A stretch of 64,000 bases of DNA, from NCBI GenBank assembly GCA_002692725.1, contig NZLU01000067.1:248001-312000 (forward strand), written 5' to 3'. The DNA is from Ponticaulis sp. GTDB lineage: Bacteria; Pseudomonadota; Alphaproteobacteria; Caulobacterales; Hyphomonadaceae. This document shows positions 28,145 to 36,660 of the stretch, piece by piece. Below the pieces are notes generated by a model. The model saw only the letters and a program-made list of their open reading frames with translations, did not search any database and was not told where the DNA came from. Each line of letters opens with the position of its first letter. The first letter of the stretch is position 1. Position numbers and translations under genes: made by a program.

Positions 28145-29331
28145 GAGCTCTCGCTCGCCTTGGCTTCAGCGAGGCATTCATCCAGCACAGCAATCGCTTC
28201 ACGGACATCCGCGTCCGTGATCACAAGCGGCGGTGCCAGACGCAGCACATTATCGCCCGCAACACCAGTGAGCAGTTTCTTCGCCCGCGCCAGGCCCTGA
28301 ACGGGCTTTGGTGGCACTTTCAGCTTGAGGCCAATCAGCAATCCTTTACCGCGCACCTCTTCCACGATCTCAGGATGACGATCAGCAAGGCTCGCAAGCC
28401 CCTGTTTCAGCGTGCCCGCAACGCGGTTCACTTCATCCATAAAGCCAGGCTTGGTCATTTCATCGAACACGGCATTGCCGACAGCCATGGCCAGCGGGTT
28501 GCCGCCATAGGTCGATCCGTGCGAGCCAACGCGCATGCCTTTGCCGGCCTCTTCGGTGACGAGACACGCCCCCAGCGGGAAGCCGCCGCCAACGCCTTTG
28601 GCGACCGCCATAATGTCCGGATCGGCTTTGCCATCACACCATTGGTGCGCGAACAGCTTGCCTGTCCGGCCTGCCCCGCACTGAACTTCGTCGTAGATCA
28701 GCATTGTGCCGGTTTCATTGCACAGCTCACGAATGCCGATCAGGCACTTTTCCGGCAGATCGCGCACACCGCCTTCGCCCTGAACGGGCTCGATCAGAAC
28801 CGCGCAGGTCTCTTTGCTGATCGCGGCCTTGAAGGCCTCATGGTCACCAAATTGCAGCTGTTTGAAGCCCGCCATCGGTTCGCCAAACCCTTCGAGATAG
28901 TTGGGATTGCCGCCCGCATTAATGGCCGCAAAAGACCGGCCATGGAACGCGCCGGTAAAAGTCAGAATTTCCTGACGCTCAGGCTCACCATTCGCCCAAT
29001 GATATTTCCGCGCCGTCTTCAGCGCGCACTCAATGGCTTCGGTGCCGGAGTTTGTGAAAAACACCTGGTCGGCGAATGTGTTCGCGCAATACTTTTCAGA
29101 CAGCTCTTCGCCGGCTGGCACCCGAAACATGTTCGAGGTGTGCCACAGCTTACCAGCCTGCTCGGTCAGTGCGTCAATCATTGCCGGGTGGGCATGTCCG
29201 AGCGCATTCACGGCAATACCGGCAATAAAATCGAGATAGGCGGTGCCATCTTCCGTGAACAGTCGGACGCCTTCACCACGCGTGAAGATTTCTTCTGGCG
29301 GGGCGTAAACGGGAAGCAGGGCTTCGCGCAT
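28141..29331 (-). CDS. argD: Acetylornithine aminotransferase ArgD
   Basis: A 396-residue class-III PLP aminotransferase. It has the N-terminal [24 protein letters not shown], the PLP-binding [39 protein letters not shown] and the catalytic Lys in [15 protein letters not shown]. It transaminates N-acetylglutamate semialdehyde in arginine synthesis and may act in lysine synthesis as well. It is the first gene of the argD-argF-hslO run. The 190-bp gap to its right is divergent with the Sel1-like gene and must hold the promoter. Confidence 0.96.
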   Translation of the reverse strand: MREALLPVYAPPEEIFTRGEGVRLFTEDGTAYLDFIAGIAVNALGHAHPAMIDALTEQAGKLWHTSNMFRVPAGEELSEKYCANTFADQVFFTNSGTEAIECALKTARKYHWANGEPERQEILTFTGAFHGRSFAAINAGGNPNYLEGFGEPMAGFKQLQFGDHEAFKAAISKETCAVLIEPVQGEGGVRDLPEKCLIGIRELCNETGTMLIYDEVQCGAGRTGKLFAHQWCDGKADPDIMAVAKGVGGGFPLGACLVTEEAGKGMRVGSHGSTYGGNPLAMAVGNAVFDEMTKPGFMDEVNRVAGTLKQGLASLADRHPEIVEEVRGKGLLIGLKLKVPPKPVQGLARAKKLLTGVAGDNVLRLAPPLVITDADVREAIAVLDECLAEAKASESS

Positions 29332-29521
29332 GGCGTATCTCTTTCATGTCTGAGGGCGTGTTTGCCGGTCTTAAGAAAGGCGAGGCCATACCCTAAATCT
29401 GGCTGAATCGTCAATGAAAACGGACCTCAGATGAAAGTTTGCTCATTTTCATCTTCCACAAAAAAGCCATAAGACTTTCCTCAATTGCCGGATGAGAAAC
29501 TGTGTACGGAGTATCTAGCTG

Positions 29522-30625
29522 ATGTCATTGAGGTCTTTCGGAGCGTTACTTATATCGCTTTTGTTCGCCGGAAGCCTGTCTGCGCAGGCCGATATGGTGG
29601 AGGAGCGCTGGCTCGCCTCACAAGCTGACGCCACGGATAAAGGCGATCGCGCCACCAATGGCGATCCGCGCGCCCTGGCAGAGCTTGAGCTGATCTATGA
29701 GTTCTGCGCGATGGATTCAGACTGCATGAACCTCGATCCCGGTCGCGCTCCATCAGATCTGCAATATCGCGTTGCGGCGGCGGCCGTCGAACTTGGCCGT
29801 CTGCATCTGGATGGCCAGTTTCAGGAGAACGCCTTCAGCACGGCTGAGAAATACTTCACCCTCGCCGCCACGCTTGGCTCCCCCTATGGCGTTCATTGGC
29901 TCGGCGAGCTCTACAGCCGGTCAGCGTCGGAAGCCTATCGCTCCTCCGCCCCCATCTTTCTGGAACTCGCCATGGAAGAGGGCGTCGCCCGATCTGCACT
30001 CATTCTGATGGAACTGGCACAACGCCAGCGCCGTGAAGAAGAGATCGTGCGGTTTGCCCGGCTGGGTCTTGGTCTCGAACCGAATGCGGACGAAGGCGAG
30101 GCCTTTGTTCAGGTCTTGCGTCGCCGTAGCCTGCCCCTCCGCCCGCTGGCCCTCACTCAGGAAACCGGGCCCGATCTGTCATCAAATCGGCCTGGGAGTC
30201 GTCCGGCAAGCTACGCCGCCACCAACGACTCGCCAGAGGCGCAGGCCTATGCCTGCGCGCGCAATTCCGAACAACTGGACGAAGAATGGACCCTGCTCAA
30301 CGAGTTCGACTCCCGTCTCAGCATTGCCCGCACAAGCTATCAGCGCGATCAGCAGCGTCAGGCAATGTCGACGCCTTTCGTTCCTCCGGGGAGGGCTGGC
30401 CAGATCGTGACCAAAGCGCATTCCGCGAAAATCGACGCGCTCAACCAGCGCAGCCAGCGCATCAATCAGGCCAATGCCGAGCTTCGCAATTGGGGACAGG
30501 CCCTCACCCGGCGCCAGGATGAACAGAACGCGCGCTGCAGCTTTCCGATCGCCTTACCGACCTATCAATCGGTTTGTGAAGGCGAGCTGGCTGACTCTCC
30601 CTATTGCCGCAGCATCCAGTTCTGA
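29522..30625 (+). CDS. Secreted Sel1/TPR-like protein of unknown function
   Basis: A 367-residue protein with a signal peptide (FGALLISLLFAGSLSAQA). The central part (about 90-190) contains Sel1-type helical repeats (AAVELGRLHLDGQFQENAFSTAEKYFTLAATLGSPYGVHWLGELYS, then further degenerate copies). The C-terminal third is predicted coiled coil (LNEFDSRLSIARTSYQRDQQRQ, KIDALNQRSQRINQANAELRN) ending with paired cysteines (VCEGELADSPYC). Predicted periplasmic. A GGAG sits about 10 nt before the ATG. No specific function recognised. Confidence 0.75.
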   Translation: MSLRSFGALLISLLFAGSLSAQADMVEERWLASQADATDKGDRATNGDPRALAELELIYEFCAMDSDCMNLDPGRAPSDLQYRVAAAAVELGRLHLDGQFQENAFSTAEKYFTLAATLGSPYGVHWLGELYSRSASEAYRSSAPIFLELAMEEGVARSALILMELAQRQRREEEIVRFARLGLGLEPNADEGEAFVQVLRRRSLPLRPLALTQETGPDLSSNRPGSRPASYAATNDSPEAQAYACARNSEQLDEEWTLLNEFDSRLSIARTSYQRDQQRQAMSTPFVPPGRAGQIVTKAHSAKIDALNQRSQRINQANAELRNWGQALTRRQDEQNARCSFPIALPTYQSVCEGELADSPYCRSIQF

Positions 30626-30719
30626 TCTCGTATAGCCACATGAATATGTCCTAACGTCAGGCTTGCCAGCCTAACCCAAGGCGGGCCAATACTCCCGAAG
30701 AAAAATGAGGGAGCCCGCC

Positions 30720-31556
30720 ATGTCAGACCGCGTTCGCGTCGAAATCAAAGATCATATTGCCGACGTAAAACTCTTCCGCGCCGACAAGATGAACGCGCTC
30801 GATAATGACATGTTCAACGCCATCATCGAGACTGCCGCCGAGCTCGACGCCAACCGCAATGTGCGAGTTGTTGTTCTCTCAGGCGAGGGCCGCGCCTTCT
30901 GCGCGGGGCTCGATACGTCAAACTTCAAACGCACAGCGTCAGGGAATGCAGGACCCTCCACCATTGGCCCGGATCAATCCCTGCTCGACCGCGTCTATGG
31001 AATCTCGAACCGCGCCCAACAGCCCATTCAGGCCTGGCGACAAATGCATTGCCCGGTCATCGCGGCCGTCCATGGCGTCGCCTTTGGTGGCGGCTTCCAG
31101 CTCGCGCTCGGCCCGGACATCCGCATCGTGCATCCGGAGACGAAAATGTCCATCATGGAAGCCAAATGGGGCCTCATTCCCGATATGGGCGGCACACCGA
31201 TCATGCGTGGCCTTGTTGGCGATGATCTGATCCGCGAACTCACCTACACCGCCCGCATCTTCAACGGCACACAGGCCAAGGAATATGGTTTTGCCACGCA
31301 TTTGAGCGAAACCCCGTATGACGACGCCATGGCCCTCGCCCGAGAAATCGCCGCCCGAAGTCCGTCAGCCGTGCAGGCCTCAAAACTCATGCTCAACAAA
31401 CTTCATGACGCCACTGTGGCCGAGGCGCTGATCACGGAAGCCGCCTATCAGGAAGCCGTCATTGGCAAACCCAATCAGGTTGAGGCTGTCAAATCTCAAC
31501 TCGAACAACGCCCCGCCGATTACGACGACACCGAATGGTCTGAGCCCCGGATGTAA
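30720..31556 (+). CDS. Enoyl-CoA hydratase/isomerase (crotonase) family protein
   Basis: A 278-residue crotonase. The oxyanion-hole segments are GEGRAFCAGLD and VHGVAFGGGFQLALGPDIRI. The catalytic region EAKWGLIPDMGGTPIM has an Asp where enoyl-CoA hydratases have the second Glu, so it may be an isomerase or a specialised hydratase. It is a little longer than ECH because of an insert after the first oxyanion loop (TSNFKRTASGNAGPS). I chose ATG 30720 for its GAGGGAG; a 5-residue longer start at 30705 exists. It stands alone, with no beta-oxidation neighbours. Confidence 0.85.
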   Translation: MSDRVRVEIKDHIADVKLFRADKMNALDNDMFNAIIETAAELDANRNVRVVVLSGEGRAFCAGLDTSNFKRTASGNAGPSTIGPDQSLLDRVYGISNRAQQPIQAWRQMHCPVIAAVHGVAFGGGFQLALGPDIRIVHPETKMSIMEAKWGLIPDMGGTPIMRGLVGDDLIRELTYTARIFNGTQAKEYGFATHLSETPYDDAMALAREIAARSPSAVQASKLMLNKLHDATVAEALITEAAYQEAVIGKPNQVEAVKSQLEQRPADYDDTEWSEPRM

Positions 31557-31620
31557 CGTACGTTACCTCCCGTTACAGTTACCGTAATTAACCCCCAAAC
31601 AGTGTAGTTCACTATTGCAA
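31553..31620 (+). promoter_or_regulatory. Promoter region of the TonB-dependent receptor with dyads
   Basis: A perfect 14-bp palindrome GTAACGTACGTTAC (31553-31566) overlaps the crotonase stop. GTTAC recurs at 31572 and 31578, and TTACCGTAA (31579-31587) is a short dyad. Then TGTAGTTCACTATTGCAA (31603-31620), with inner dyad TAGT-TC-ACTA, closely matches TGTAGTCTACTATTGCCAA at 33858-33876 after the receptor gene. The shared element is probably a common promoter or operator. The regulator is unknown. Confidence 0.5.
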
Positions 31621-31678
31621 ACTGCTCTCAGAACCTGACTTTCTGGCTCAACAACCAGAAACACCGGGGAGAGAATTT

Positions 31679-33718
31679 GTGATCCGATTGAGTGCCGCAA
31701 TCCTGTTAGCCAGCGTCAGCAGCCTGCCTGTCATCGCGCAAGAGGAGGATGCCGAACAGCGCCTGAACACCGTTGAGGTCCACGGTCGTGGCCTTGAGCT
31801 GATTGGCGAGGCGGGCGCAGCGTCCGAAGGCGTCGTGGGCTATGCCGATTTTGAAGACCGTCCGATTTCCCGTCCCGGCGAACTCGTCGAAGTCATTCCC
31901 GGCGTCGTCGCGACTCAGCACTCTGGCGAGGGCAAGGCGAACCAGTACTTCCTCCGCGGCTTCAATCTCGATCATGGCTCTGACTTTGCCGTGTCCGTTG
32001 ATGGCGTGCCGATCAATATGCGCAGCCATGGTCACGGTCAGGGTTATCTCGACCTCAACTCTTTCATTCCTGAAGTCATTGAGCGCGTCGATTATCGCAA
32101 AGGCCCCTATTTCCCGTCCAATGGCGATTTCTCAGTCGCTGCAAGTGCGCGCTATTCAACTTACGACACCTTTGAGCGTAATTTCATCGAAGCCAAGATT
32201 GGCGAGAATGACTATTACCGACTTGTTGGCGGCTACAGCACCGCGCTGAATGACACGAATGACCTGCTCATCGCCGGTGAATACCAATCCTATGACGGCC
32301 CATGGGATTTACCGATGGGGCTCGAAAAACTGTCAGGCCTCGCCAAACTCACCGGCCAGAAAGGTGATATGCGCTATCAAGTCAGCCTGACCGGCTATGA
32401 CAATAGCTGGAACTCCTCCGATCAGATTCCGCTTCGTGAAGTTCAGAATGGGAATCTCAGCCGGTTTGGCTTTATCGATGATGATCTGGGCGGCGAAACC
32501 AGTCGCTATAGCCTCTCTTCCCTGCTCTCCTGGGATCATGCCAGCGGCGCGACAACAGAATTGTCTGCCTATGCCGTCGCCTACGACTTCACCCTTTGGG
32601 GCAATTTCACTCTATTCCTCGAAGACCCGGTGAATGGTGATGAAATCCAGCAAACAGATGAGCGGACCTATTATGGCGGCCGCATCTTGCACAGCTTGCC
32701 GATCACCGACCAGCTGGACCTCACCTTTGGCGGCGAAACCCGGTTTGACGATGTGTCGGAAGTCGGGCTGTTCAACTCCGTTGATCGCATGCCGGTCAAC
32801 ACGGTCCGGCGCGACAGCCTGGAAGAGTTTTCAGCCGCCGTGTGGGGGCAGGCTGACTATCAGTTCACGCCAGATCTGCGCGGCTCGCTGGGCCTGCGCG
32901 GTGATTATGTCAGCGGCGACGTCACCGCCATTACGCTGCCAATCAACTCTGGGGAAGCAGACGACACCCTGCTCTCGCCAAGTGCCGCGCTCGCTTGGCG
33001 CGCGACGGATCAGATCGAACTTTATGCCAATTATGGAGAGGGCTTCCATACAAATGACGTGCGCGGCGCGACCATTCAGATCGATCCTGCAACAGGCAAC
33101 CCGGCTGATACCGTGCCGCTGTTTGCTAAAGCCAAAGGGGCGGAGCTCGGCGCAAGGTTTGAAACTGGCGATCTGAAGACCACGATTGCGCTATTCCACC
33201 TCGAACTGGATTCAGAGCTGATCTTTGTCGGCGATGCCGGTACGACTGAAGTCAACGATGCCACCGTCCGAAACGGTGTTGAGGCCACTGCCTTCTGGCG
33301 CCCGAATGAGTGGTTCGTCGGCGATCTCGCGCTTTCCGTCACGGATGGCAAACTCGATATTCCGGGCCCTGACACTAAAATTCCGAACTCAATCGAGACG
33401 GTTCTGTCTGGTGGCGCGCTCTTCCGCTTCGATCCACTCACGCTCAGCGCGCGTCTGCGGCATTTCGGAGAAAGCCCGCTGATCGAAGACGGCTCGGTCT
33501 ATTCAGACCCGACCACCGTCGTCAATCTGGGCGCGACCTATGACTGGAATGACATCACGCTCGGCCTGGAAGTCCTCAATGCCTTCGATGCCGACGATAA
33601 TGACATCACCTATTTCTTTGAATCCCAGCTCATGACGGAGGCAAACCCCGTTGAAGACATCCACTTCAAGCCGGTCGAACCCCGTCAGATCCGTTTCAGC
33701 GTCAGATACAATTTCTGA
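31679..33718 (+). CDS. TonB-dependent outer-membrane receptor
   Basis: A 679-residue receptor: signal peptide (LSAAILLASVSSLPVIAQ), plug domain with VIPGVVATQHSGEGKANQYFLRGFNLDHGSDFAVSVDGVPINMRSHGHGQGY, and a 22-strand-type barrel ending in the aromatic C-terminus QIRFSVRYNF, as required for outer-membrane insertion. The TonB box is probably in the NTVEVHG segment. The His-rich plug loop MRSHGHGQG suggests a metal or metal-chelate ligand, but this is inference. The start is GTG 31679 with a GGGGAGAG upstream. It is monocistronic, with its own terminator. No ABC uptake genes are near. Confidence 0.9.
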   Translation: MIRLSAAILLASVSSLPVIAQEEDAEQRLNTVEVHGRGLELIGEAGAASEGVVGYADFEDRPISRPGELVEVIPGVVATQHSGEGKANQYFLRGFNLDHGSDFAVSVDGVPINMRSHGHGQGYLDLNSFIPEVIERVDYRKGPYFPSNGDFSVAASARYSTYDTFERNFIEAKIGENDYYRLVGGYSTALNDTNDLLIAGEYQSYDGPWDLPMGLEKLSGLAKLTGQKGDMRYQVSLTGYDNSWNSSDQIPLREVQNGNLSRFGFIDDDLGGETSRYSLSSLLSWDHASGATTELSAYAVAYDFTLWGNFTLFLEDPVNGDEIQQTDERTYYGGRILHSLPITDQLDLTFGGETRFDDVSEVGLFNSVDRMPVNTVRRDSLEEFSAAVWGQADYQFTPDLRGSLGLRGDYVSGDVTAITLPINSGEADDTLLSPSAALAWRATDQIELYANYGEGFHTNDVRGATIQIDPATGNPADTVPLFAKAKGAELGARFETGDLKTTIALFHLELDSELIFVGDAGTTEVNDATVRNGVEATAFWRPNEWFVGDLALSVTDGKLDIPGPDTKIPNSIETVLSGGALFRFDPLTLSARLRHFGESPLIEDGSVYSDPTTVVNLGATYDWNDITLGLEVLNAFDADDNDITYFFESQLMTEANPVEDIHFKPVEPRQIRFSVRYNF

Positions 33719-33756
33719 CGTTTCCTCCTGATAAGTCCTCCTGACTTATTACCCTG

Positions 33757-33795
33757 GCCGGATATCGGATTTGCCTCCCCGATATCCGGCTTTTT
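33757..33795 (+). terminator. Terminator of the TonB-dependent receptor gene
   Basis: GCCGGATATCGG and CCGATATCCGGC form a 12-bp perfect stem around a 10-nt loop, followed by TTTTT. It lies 38 bp after the receptor stop. Confidence 0.93.
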
Positions 33796-33857
33796 CTTTC
33801 CCCATTTCACAGAAATTACCAGACGGCATGACATTTACGTGATGTAAGCTATTTAAA

Positions 33858-33876
33858 TGTAGTCTACTATTGCCAA
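33858..33876 (+). promoter_or_regulatory. Second copy of the receptor promoter motif
   Basis: TGTAGTCTACTATTGCCAA, inner dyad TAGT-CT-ACTA, matches the element 59-76 bp before the receptor start. A TTAC..GTAA dyad (33835-33847) lies upstream, as it does there. TACTAT (33865-33870) could serve as a -10. It is not near any plus-strand protein gene and instead precedes a free-standing terminator, implying a short transcript. Confidence 0.45.
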
Positions 33877-33978
33877 TTGTTTTGGACGCAGCTAAACAGA
33901 GTCCTGAAGGCGTCATTGCCTTTGTCCTCCACTACGCCGCTTCGGACCGCAGCCCGGTCTGAGCGGCGGTATTTTTTT
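33877..33978 (+). ncRNA. Putative small regulatory RNA
   Basis: Between a promoter-like motif (33858-33876) and a strong terminator there is no open reading frame with a ribosome-binding site. The predicted transcript of about 100 nt can fold into a small hairpin GGAC..GTCC (about 33884-33904), a second hairpin AAGGC-loop-GCCTT (33908-33923), an exposed CCTCC (33926-33930) that could pair with Shine-Dalgarno sequences, and the terminator hairpin (33935-33968) followed by seven T. This is the layout of a trans-acting sRNA, with Hfq dependence possible. The 5' end is an estimate from the candidate -10. Confidence 0.5.
33935..33978 (+). terminator. Free-standing Rho-independent terminator
   Basis: CGCCGCTTCGGACC pairs with GGTCTGAGCGGCG around a short loop, then GTA and seven T. 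The T tract is on the plus strand, so it cannot serve the minus-strand ABC permease gene that ends at 33999, and the receptor gene already has its own terminator 140 bp upstream. Confidence 0.85.
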
Positions 33979-33998
33979 GGGGGATAGAGACGGTCCGC

Positions 33999-34838
33999 CT
34001 AAGCCTTCAGCTTATAGCCCGATTTGAACATCAGCCAGACAAGGAAGCTGGTGAAGAGCGCAAGCCCGCCGGTCACGGCCAGTCCAACGCCGATATTGGA
34101 ATTGGCCACACCCAGAAAGCCAAAGCGGAAGCCATCAATCAGATAGAAGATCGGGTCCCAGTGTGCGAGCGTCTGAAACGGCTCGGCCAGAACCTTCACG
34201 TCATAGAATGTGCCTGACAGGAAGGTCAGCGGCACAATCACGAAATTGGTGACAGCGGCCAGATGGTCGAACTTGTCGGCCCAGATGCCGCCCATCGCGC
34301 CAATCGCGCCGAGAATGATGCTGGCCATCAGCGCATGCCAGGCCAGTGCCCAGAAATGCACAATGCTGAGATCCGCAAGACCCAGAAGCTGAATCGCAAT
34401 GCCGGTGATTGCGCCAACCATCACACCACGCGTCGCCGCGCCGGCGATAAAGCCCACGGTCAGCTCCAGCGGAGACAGAGGCGGCATAAGAAAGTCAACC
34501 GACGTTCCCTGCACTTTAGAAATGGTGAGTGAACTCGACGTGTTCTGAAACGCATTCTGCAAGATCGCCATGATCACGAGCCCCGGCGCCAGGAAATCCT
34601 GATAGGCAATGCCCTCAAAGTCTCCCTGTAATTCGCCGCGATTGCCAAATGCCAGCTTGAACACCGTCATCAACAAAAGGGTCGACACCGCAGGCGCAAA
34701 CAGAGTCTGCATTGCGACTTTGATAAATCGCCCCACCTCCCGCTTATAAAGTGTCCAGAGCCCCAGATAATTGAGACCGGCAAAACGGCGTGGCTCACTA
34801 TAGCTCGTCGGGAGCTGTTCCTGCATCGTATCACTCAT
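33999..34838 (-). CDS. ABC-2 type transporter permease
   Basis: A 279-residue membrane protein of the ABC-2 (YadH-like) family: about six transmembrane helices, N-terminal cytoplasmic segment LWTLYKREVGRFIKVAMQTLFAPAVSTLLLMTVFKLAFG, and the family motif YDVKVLAEPFQTLAHWDPIFYLIDGFRFGFLG. Such permeases export drugs, polysaccharides or lipids with a separate ATPase. No ATP-binding partner is encoded next to it here, so it either pairs with a distant YadG-like ATPase or is left over. ATG 34838 begins at the expected point. Confidence 0.9.
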   Translation of the reverse strand: MSDTMQEQLPTSYSEPRRFAGLNYLGLWTLYKREVGRFIKVAMQTLFAPAVSTLLLMTVFKLAFGNRGELQGDFEGIAYQDFLAPGLVIMAILQNAFQNTSSSLTISKVQGTSVDFLMPPLSPLELTVGFIAGAATRGVMVGAITGIAIQLLGLADLSIVHFWALAWHALMASIILGAIGAMGGIWADKFDHLAAVTNFVIVPLTFLSGTFYDVKVLAEPFQTLAHWDPIFYLIDGFRFGFLGVANSNIGVGLAVTGGLALFTSFLVWLMFKSGYKLKA

Positions 34839-35048
34839 GATTGGGGATTTAGGGCGTTTCGAGCCGATAGGGAATGCCTATTCATCGCTCTAACGATGAG
34901 TCTGTCTCTATTGACCAGATAGCAGACACGGGTTTTCCCCAGCCAATTGGTTAATTTTCGGCACTAGATGTGGATTACTCGACTTCTCCACAACTCTGTA
35001 TATTGTGCCCAGACCCTCTTTAGGTACGATATATGGGTGAGATCATCG

Positions 35049-35064
35049 TTAACGATCTCTTAAC
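35049..35064. promoter_or_regulatory. CtrA-binding box upstream of gcrA
   Basis: TTAACGATCTCTTAAC matches the full CtrA consensus TTAA-N7-TTAAC exactly. It lies 47 bp before the gcrA start and directly upstream of TACAAT (35067-35072), a probable -10, so it covers the -35 area. In Caulobacter, CtrA represses gcrA; a box overlapping the -35 fits repression. The sequence match is direct; binding is inferred. Confidence 0.75.
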
Positions 35065-35110
35065 GATACAATATATAGATTAACAAAACTGAGAATTCAG
35101 GAGCCGGATG

Positions 35111-35629
35111 ATGAGTTGGACTGAAGAGCGGGTAGAGCAGCTAAAAAAGCTCTGGACAGAGGGTCACAGCGCCAGCCAGATCGCAACACAACTGGGCGGT
35201 GTCACGCGTAACGCCGTTATCGGAAAAGTCCACCGCCTTGGCCTGTCAGGCCGTGCGACGCCGTCTCGTCCGGTCAAACGTCCGCCGCGCCTGGCCCGTC
35301 CGAAGCCAACCACGCAACGGGTCGTCCGGAAGACACCTGTCGAACAGACCGGCACGCCAGAAACAAATCTGCCAGCGGTCGCGAAAAACGTGGAGCCGCT
35401 CGCACCAGCCAAACTCGACAATGGCGATTTTGCCAGCGTTCTGAACATTCGCGAGTCCATGTGCAAATGGCCAATCGGCGACCCAATGGACAAGGATTTT
35501 GCCTTCTGCGGACGAGCGGCCTCCGGTGGCCCGTACTGCGCAGAGCACGCGAAAGTGGCCTTTCAGCCTAAGAAACAACGCGCACGCCGCGAAGATACGG
35601 TCCAGCCCTTCCGCCGCGCTGCAGGCTGA
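35111..35629 (+). CDS. gcrA: Cell-cycle regulator GcrA
   Basis: A 172-residue protein. The N-terminal helix-turn-helix WTEERVEQLKKLWTEGHSASQIATQLGGVTRNAVIGKVHRLGLSGR (about 3-48) is the GcrA DNA-binding domain. A variable basic linker and a C-terminal domain with CKWPIGDP...FCGRAASGGPYCAEHAKVAF (conserved cysteines) follow. In Caulobacter GcrA binds sigma70-RNA polymerase and acts at promoters methylated at GANTC by CcrM. I prefer the second of two tandem ATGs (35111) because AGGAG is 7 nt upstream of it, against 4 nt for 35108. It has a CtrA box upstream and its own terminator. Confidence 0.96.
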   Translation: MSWTEERVEQLKKLWTEGHSASQIATQLGGVTRNAVIGKVHRLGLSGRATPSRPVKRPPRLARPKPTTQRVVRKTPVEQTGTPETNLPAVAKNVEPLAPAKLDNGDFASVLNIRESMCKWPIGDPMDKDFAFCGRAASGGPYCAEHAKVAFQPKKQRARREDTVQPFRRAAG

Positions 35630-35652
35630 TCTACGGGGTAGCAACTCCAAAC

Positions 35653-35686
35653 AAAAACCGCGCGATCCTCTCGCGCGGTTTTTTCT
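35653..35686 (+). terminator. Terminator after gcrA
   Basis: AAAACCGCGCGA and TCGCGCGGTTTT pair around TCCTC, followed by a T tract; the A-rich left arm lets it act in both directions, so it may also end the minus-strand entericidin transcript that stops at 35706. Confidence 0.93.
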
Positions 35687-35705
35687 TTATTCGAAAGATC
35701 AGACT

Positions 35706-35834
35706 TTAATCGACTGCGTCTTCAATCGCCTCGCCAGCGCTTTCAATATCGCGCCCAACGCCTTTGATGGTGTTGCAGGCTGACAAGGTCATGGCCACGC
35801 ACAGCGCGAGCGCAAGTTTCATCCAGTTTTTCAT
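35706..35834 (-). CDS. Entericidin A/B-family lipoprotein
   Basis: A 42-residue protein: MKNWMKLALALCVAMTL then lipobox SAC, mature part NTIKGVGRDIESAGEAIEDAVD. The mature sequence matches the entericidin family (CNT..GxGxDI..AGxAI), small membrane lipoproteins of unclear function, of which EcnA/EcnB act as antidote and toxin in E. coli. GGAGATGATC precedes the ATG. Only one copy is present and there is no partner. It ends beside the bidirectional gcrA terminator. Confidence 0.88.
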   Translation of the reverse strand: MKNWMKLALALCVAMTLSACNTIKGVGRDIESAGEAIEDAVD

Positions 35835-35914
35835 GATCATCTCCATGTCATCAGACAGGAGATATAATGCGCCTTCTTTGCGAAAGTTCGCAACTGGTTT
35901 TGGGGCCTGTCGCG

Positions 35915-36370
35915 CTAATTCAGCTTCTTCTGATCCACCGGCTTGGGCGGCGTAAACGGTTCAGGCAAAGGCAGGGCCGGAACGCCCTCTTCCGCCAGAG
36001 ACTTGGCTTCTTCGAGCGTCGTCTCACCCCAGACAGGTTTGGCGTCCGCTTCTCCGGAATGCATGGCGCGAGCGCGGGTCGCGAAATCAGACCCGACATA
36101 TTCATGCGTCGAGGCGATATGGTCACGCACCTCCTTCATCATGGCCGCAAGCTTGGGGTCAGGCTGCGCGCTCGCAGGCACAGATGCGCCATCCCGCTTT
36201 TTCGTTCCGGACACAGAAGGCGCCATGATTTGCTTCACAATCTGCGCGCTGCCGCATTCAGGACAGGCCAGAAATCCTTGCGACTTCTGCTCATCGAACG
36301 CATCCGAATTTGAAAACCAGGCTTCAAACCCGGAATGGCAGGATTGGCAGGCTAAAGCGTACTTTACCAT
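35915..36370 (-). CDS. DUF1178 family protein
   Basis: A 151-residue protein with the DUF1178 pattern. The N-terminal zinc-ribbon-like segment has YALACQSCHSGFEAWFSNSDAFDEQ and then FLACPECGSAQIVKQIMAPSV, with two CxxC pairs. The C-terminal part has EYVGSDFATRARAMHSGEADAKPVWGE. The function is unknown; the four cysteines suggest zinc binding. It lies 9 bp after grxC on the same strand, in a comF-grxC-DUF1178 order, and presumably in one operon. Confidence 0.88.
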   Translation of the reverse strand: MVKYALACQSCHSGFEAWFSNSDAFDEQKSQGFLACPECGSAQIVKQIMAPSVSGTKKRDGASVPASAQPDPKLAAMMKEVRDHIASTHEYVGSDFATRARAMHSGEADAKPVWGETTLEEAKSLAEEGVPALPLPEPFTPPKPVDQKKLN

Positions 36371-36379
36371 GGCGTCAGT

Positions 36380-36640
36380 TTACTGAAGAGACAGGAGCGG
36401 GTCCAGCTTGCCCGAACGCTCCAGCGAATAGAGCTCATCGCAGCCGCCGACATGCACATCATCGACAAAGATCTGCGGATAGGTGCTCGCCCCATTCGCG
36501 CGCTGGATCATTTCCTTGCGCTTATCCGGGTCCATGCCCGCTTCAATCTGATTGAACGCCACGCCTTTGGACTCGAGCAATTGCACCGCCCGCACACAGA
36601 AGCCACAGAATTCACGCGTATAAATATCGACTTTTGCCAT
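36380..36640 (-). CDS. grxC: Glutaredoxin 3
   Basis: An 86-residue thioredoxin-fold protein: VDIYTREFCGFCVRAVQLLESKGV with active site Cys-Gly-Phe-Cys (usual CPYC/CGYC), the cis-Pro segment STYPQIFVDDVHVGGCDEL, and C-terminal glutathione contacts. It uses glutathione to reduce disulfides and ribonucleotide reductase. Of two tandem ATGs I chose 36640, where GGAG has 6-nt spacing. It lies 20 bp after comF. Confidence 0.94.
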   Translation of the reverse strand: MAKVDIYTREFCGFCVRAVQLLESKGVAFNQIEAGMDPDKRKEMIQRANGASTYPQIFVDDVHVGGCDELYSLERSGKLDPLLSLQ

Positions 36641-36660
36641 CATGATCTCCAGAAGGAGCA

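Noticed and set aside
31553..31566. GTAACGTACGTTAC as a known Fur or Zur box
   Set aside because: It is a perfect palindrome but does not match the Fur or Zur consensus I know; kept only as an unassigned dyad.
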